Of a DNA stretch of 64,000 nt, positions 60,643-64,000 are shown piece by piece (the first letter of the stretch is position 1; every line of letters begins with the position of its first letter). This DNA comes from Candidatus Hinthialibacter antarcticus (GTDB lineage Bacteria; Hinthialibacterota; Hinthialibacteria; Hinthialibacterales; Hinthialibacteraceae): NCBI GenBank assembly GCA_030765645.1, contig JAVCCE010000066.1, forward strand, positions 1 through 64,000. The letters run 5' to 3'. The notes beneath the pieces were generated by a model that ran no database searches, was not told the origin of the DNA, and was given only the letters and a program-made list of their open reading frames with translations. The position numbers and the translations under genes were made by a program.

Positions 60643-62670
60643 TCACAACATGGTTTCGACAAAGGGCGCAATTTTGTCCGGCGGGCCAAGGACGATGAGA
60701 GCGTCGTTGTCGTAGATCACCCAATGGCCTTCCGGGTTCGGCAATATCTTACCATATCGTCTCACAGCGACAGCCGTGAGTCCATATTTTTTTCGCATAT
60801 TAATGTCTTCCAGCGAGCGCCCCACTGCGGGAGAATCCGGCGACACTTGTAACGTATGAATCGCGAATTCAGATGGATTCAATTCAAGGTCGTTGAGCGA
60901 GAGTTTGCGGGGCGAGGGCGAACGGAACATCTGGTAACCGTCCGAACGGATTTTTCCCACCATCTGTTCGATAGAATCTTTTGAAACCAGATACTTCATC
61001 AATACGCGGGTGAAGATTTCGATAGAGGTTTCATATTCTTCGGGGATGACCTCATCTGCGCCCAATTTGAATAGCGGTTGGACTTCCTGCATGAATCGGG
61101 TGCGGGCAATTAGATAGACCGACGGGTTTAAACGCTTGGATAGTTCAATGATGCGCGCCGCCGCCGCCGGGTCGGCAATGGTAATGACTAAAATTCGCGC
61201 AGTGTGGATGCAGGCGTGTTCCAGGACGGCTTCATGCGCGGCGTCGCCGTAAAAAATCGGCTCGCCTTTGGTTTTCTGGGTGCGGACTGTTTCGGGGTTC
61301 ATCTCAATGATAACGTAGGGAATGTTCGCCGCCTGGGCGGTGCGGGCCAGGTTGCCGCCGTTGACGCCAAAACCAATGATGATTACGTGGTCGTTTCTTT
61401 TCGGCCCTGCCGCTTCGTCTTCCGGCTTCATGCCGTGTTTCAAACGCTCCGGCAATGGCAGGCGGTTGGCTTCTTTCGCCAGCAGCGGCGCAAATTGAAT
61501 CACGAACGGCGTGAAGATCATTGAGAGAATCGAGACGGCGAGAAACAATTGATAGGCCGAGTCAGAGATTAAATCATATTTCAAACCAACGCTTGCCAGG
61601 ATGAATGAAAACTCTCCAATCTGACAGATTGCGGCGCCTGTTAAGACCGCAGTGCGCAGCGGCGAGCCGATTAAAATCACCGATGCGCACACCAGGATCA
61701 TTTTTAAACTCATAACCAGTATGGTTGCGATTATGATGAGTGGGAAATGCAGGAAAAAATATTCCACATTGAGCAACATGCCTATCGAGACGAAAAAGAA
61801 ACTGATAAACAAATCGCGAAACGGCAACACGCCGCCCATTGCCTGATGGCTGTATTCCGACTCGGAAATAATCAGCCCTGCCATGAATGCGCCGAGTCCT
61901 AACGATAAGCCCAGCCATGATGTGAACCACGCGACGACCAAGCCAATGGAGATAATAGCAAGCAGAAACATCTCGCTGCTACGGGTGCGGGTGACGCTAT
62001 AGAGTAACTTTGGGACGCCGAACCGCGCCAATAGATATACAACGATGACAATCAATACGCCTTTGGCTCCCATCGCAAAAAACGCCAGCACCGGGTTTTC
62101 GCTTTGCCCGGCCAGAATGGGCGCGATCAACATCATCGGGACAATCATTACGTCTTGAAAAATAAGGATCGCCAACGCATTGCGCCCGTAAGGCGATTCG
62201 ATTTCCGCCCGGTCTTGTAGGATTTTCAGCGCGACCGCCGTACTGCTCAGCGCGATCAGGCAACCGACGAAAACCGATGTATTCATCGGCGCGCCAAAAC
62301 ACATATAGATCAAGAAAAATAAAAAGACGGTCCCGAACGTTTGCAATGACCCGCCGACCAGCGTTTGGATTTTCAGTTTGGCGATTTTGGTGAGTGAAAA
62401 TTCGACGCCAATCGTGAAGAGCAGCAATACCACGCCGATTTCGGCTAAGACTTCGACTTCATGGACGGCTTCAATCCATTGCAACCCGTAGGGGCCGATC
62501 AACATGCCCGTCAGCAAAAACCCGACAATGCTGGGGATTTTAAGTTTGCTGATGACGTACAACACCACCGCAGACAGGCCGACGATGATGGCGAGATCAT
62601 TTAAGATTGGCAATTCGCCAGCGGATTGAGAAGATAAAAATACCAGGTCAGTAAAGACAGCGCTTTGCAT
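60643..62670 (-). CDS. CPA2-family monovalent cation:proton antiporter with RCK domains (KefB/YbaL-like)
   Basis: This 675-residue protein has about 12-13 membrane helices (about 20-405). A TrkA-N domain (about 430-555) has HVIIIGFGVNGGNLARTA and GEPIFYGDAAHEAVL. A TrkA-C domain (about 580-675) follows. The helix core contains LTGMLIGPYGLQW and LSSTAVALKIL. Such proteins exchange K+ or Na+ for protons and respond to NAD(H) or ligand binding at TrkA. It is monocistronic. Ion and ligand cannot be told. The N-terminal extension is slightly hydrophobic. Confidence 0.93.
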   Translation of the reverse strand: MQSAVFTDLVFLSSQSAGELPILNDLAIIVGLSAVVLYVISKLKIPSIVGFLLTGMLIGPYGLQWIEAVHEVEVLAEIGVVLLLFTIGVEFSLTKIAKLKIQTLVGGSLQTFGTVFLFFLIYMCFGAPMNTSVFVGCLIALSSTAVALKILQDRAEIESPYGRNALAILIFQDVMIVPMMLIAPILAGQSENPVLAFFAMGAKGVLIVIVVYLLARFGVPKLLYSVTRTRSSEMFLLAIISIGLVVAWFTSWLGLSLGLGAFMAGLIISESEYSHQAMGGVLPFRDLFISFFFVSIGMLLNVEYFFLHFPLIIIATILVMSLKMILVCASVILIGSPLRTAVLTGAAICQIGEFSFILASVGLKYDLISDSAYQLFLAVSILSMIFTPFVIQFAPLLAKEANRLPLPERLKHGMKPEDEAAGPKRNDHVIIIGFGVNGGNLARTAQAANIPYVIIEMNPETVRTQKTKGEPIFYGDAAHEAVLEHACIHTARILVITIADPAAAARIIELSKRLNPSVYLIARTRFMQEVQPLFKLGADEVIPEEYETSIEIFTRVLMKYLVSKDSIEQMVGKIRSDGYQMFRSPSPRKLSLNDLELNPSEFAIHTLQVSPDSPAVGRSLEDINMRKKYGLTAVAVRRYGKILPNPEGHWVIYDNDALIVLGPPDKIAPFVETML

Positions 62671-62755
62671 TCAAAACCCTCTTATAGATCGACTTTCGGT
62701 TATCTTATCTTACAAGGAAAATTACCGAATAGATGGAAAACGCCTTAGAAAAAGG

Positions 62756-63085
62756 TTAGTTCTTTTGTTGGATTGTTTCACCTAACTTAGAGGGATACCC
62801 GCAGTGAGGACACTTTAATAGCGTTTCGAGTTTCTTTTTGCCGCAGATGTCGCATGGAACAGACAGTCCGCTTGGCATGAGAAAGGCAAACACGATCCAT
62901 CCGGCAATCGGAAATAGCATAGCAATTAACACCCAAATCGTTGGATTATCCATTCCACGATTTTTGGCTTGTTTACCGATCCAAACAGAGACCAATATCC
63001 ATAAAATCAAGAAAATAATCACGGGGATGAGAAATAAGACTAAAAGCATCGCTTCGAATTGTGAGGTTGTGTTTGAATACTGCAT
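62756..63085 (-). CDS. Membrane protein with C-terminal zinc ribbon
   Basis: This 109-residue protein has two membrane helices (about 12-33 and 48-66, in PLDc_N-like FLILWILVSVWIGKQAKNRG and WVLIAMLFPIAGWIVFAFL). A zinc ribbon (about 77-99, CDICGKKKLETLLKCPHCG) follows. It could be a small regulator or adaptor for a membrane complex. Function is unknown. A stand-alone gene between the antiporter and dus genes. The start has an AAAGGGGAC site. Confidence 0.72.
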   Translation of the reverse strand: MQYSNTTSQFEAMLLVLFLIPVIIFLILWILVSVWIGKQAKNRGMDNPTIWVLIAMLFPIAGWIVFAFLMPSGLSVPCDICGKKKLETLLKCPHCGYPSKLGETIQQKN

Positions 63086-63164
63086 ATTTGTCCCCTTTTA
63101 ATAAAAGCGTTACGCAATTATCCCATATTCATTGACGCGCATAAAGAGGGAGCGGCGGGAAAGT

Positions 63165-64000
63165 TTATGCTACGCGCAATGACACCGAGCGATGCGGGGG
63201 CAGGGCGCCTTCGGTCTCTTCGCCTTTGGCGGCGAGATTGGCGTAATAGTCGTCCCAGTCGATGGCTTCTGACCAGGCTTGGATTTTATCCAGCATTCCT
63301 TGCAGGGTTTCTTGTTTGTTCACCTCATCGCGCAAGACGCGCACGCCGGGCAGCCCTTTAATGTACCAGCAGATTTGCTTGCGCATTTCCAGGCAGGCTT
63401 TGCGCTCGCCCTTCCATTCGACCGCGAGATGTAAATGGCGCATCAGCGTTTCGATGCGCTCGACCGGGCTTGGGTCAGGCAACTGTTCGCCCGTATCCAG
63501 GTAATGCTGAATCTGCGGAAAAATCCACGGATTACCATACGCCGCCCGCGCCACCATTACGCCGTCGCAATGGGTTTCGTCGATCATGCGTTTGGCGGAG
63601 ACGGCGTCGACCACATCGCCGTTGCCAATCACGGGGATGTCGAGATAGTCCTTCAGGTCAGCGATCCACTCCCACTGCGCTTGTCCGCCAAAGCCCATCC
63701 GGCGGGTACGGGCGTGAATGATGATGGCGTCGCAGCCTTCGCCCTGGGCGATGTCGCCGATCATGCGGTACATCAGCGATTTGTGGTTAACGCCGGCGCG
63801 AATCTTGACGGAGAGATGCAAATTGGTCGCATTGCGCATCGCGCGGATGACATGCACCAAATTGACCGGGTATAGCGTTAGCCCACAGCCGGATTTATTT
63901 TTGAATACCTTTTTTACTGGACACCCCAGATTCAGGTTGATTCCGGTTACGCCCAAATCTTCGATTTTCCTAATTGCCTCACCAATGATTTCCGGTTCGC
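63165..64000 (-). CDS. dusB: tRNA-dihydrouridine synthase, partial (5-prime end beyond the window)
   Basis: At least 278 residues of a Dus TIM-barrel enzyme are present. The catalytic Cys is in NLGCPVKKV, the tRNA/FMN contact lysine region is VKIRAGV, and IIHARTRRMGF and PVIGNGDVVDA are typical. GVMVARAAYGNPWIF and a C-terminal helical domain also follow. The frame continues past 64000 with the sequence EPEIIGEAIRKIEDLGVTG, so the M-start seen at 63956 is internal. It reduces uridine in tRNA D-loops. A SGCGLTLYP segment replaces the usual G-A-A-L-type loop. DusB is the best guess within the family. Confidence 0.9.
   Translation of the reverse strand, partial: EPEIIGEAIRKIEDLGVTGINLNLGCPVKKVFKNKSGCGLTLYPVNLVHVIRAMRNATNLHLSVKIRAGVNHKSLMYRMIGDIAQGEGCDAIIIHARTRRMGFGGQAQWEWIADLKDYLDIPVIGNGDVVDAVSAKRMIDETHCDGVMVARAAYGNPWIFPQIQHYLDTGEQLPDPSPVERIETLMRHLHLAVEWKGERKACLEMRKQICWYIKGLPGVRVLRDEVNKQETLQGMLDKIQAWSEAIDWDDYYANLAAKGEETEGALPPHRSVSLRVA

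Overview
The window looks like chromosomal DNA of a diderm (Gram-negative-type) bacterium. Evidence for two membranes is a porin, secretin-domain proteins, an MCE/Mla lipid-transport operon, lipoproteins and DsbD. Two prepilin-like proteins with nearly identical N-termini, Tat-exported TIM-barrel sugar isomerase-like proteins and a bidirectional NiFe hydrogenase would fit an uncultivated lineage near the Sumerlaeota/Hydrogenedentota/OLB16-type groups. That placement is a weak inference from gene content. Gene density is high, base composition is roughly even, and genes are often coupled by 1-8 base overlaps. No CRISPR array, prophage, complete insertion sequence or rRNA was seen.

Layout. 0.2-3.8 kb: partner-switching and phosphorelay signalling (receiver-GAF-PAS-SpoIIE-HATPase fusion, STAS, CheY-like, Hpt). 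3.8-11 kb: a Tat TIM-barrel protein, an enolase-superfamily enzyme, a porin, a two-domain secreted protein, and a secreted beta-rich gene broken by an in-frame TAA. 11.1-14.1 kb: tRNA-Arg(UCU), two glycosyltransferases and a prepilin. 14.3-16.4 kb: a membrane protein of unknown function and an NtrC-type regulator. 16.5-21.8 kb: hoxEFUYH with its maturation protease. 22-28.1 kb: rhodanese, a Cys-rich mini-protein, EtfB, ferredoxin-fused EtfA, a membrane EMO/HdrD-like Fe-S oxidoreductase, and an NsrR-like Rrf2 regulator. 28.2-34.8 kb: tRNA-Pro(GGG), a second Tat TIM-barrel protein, a FliK-like protein, TspO, photolyase, an epimerase and a methyltransferase. 34.8-42.3 kb: a long minus-strand run trxB-mlaE-mlaF-mlaD-radA-PIN/TRAM-GT2. 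42.4-48.6 kb: an alpha/alpha-barrel protein, a lipoprotein plus two short secretins, and an O-antigen ligase-like protein. 48.7-51 kb: groESL. 51-64 kb: an AT-rich lipoprotein, NurA-like and UvrD-like proteins, DUF433, membrane proteins, QueF, DsbD, a prepilin, a CPA2 antiporter and a partial Dus enzyme.

How the genes fit together. Hox can exchange electrons between H2 and NAD(P). EtfAB plus the membrane Fe-S protein can feed flavin electrons to the quinone pool. A candidate FNR/CRP-type site and an NsrR-like regulator suggest redox, oxygen or NO control of this 16-28 kb redox island. The Mla operon encodes an MlaD with a C-terminal outer-membrane-barrel-like domain, which suggests a one-protein bridge across the envelope.

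The strongest candidates for a closer look are the MlaD-barrel fusion, the coupled lipoprotein/double-secretin operon, the 13-9-13 inverted repeat upstream of groES, the class-I-positioned FNR-like site, and the in-frame stop at 10186-10188. All functions are read from motifs and family knowledge. No database search was run.
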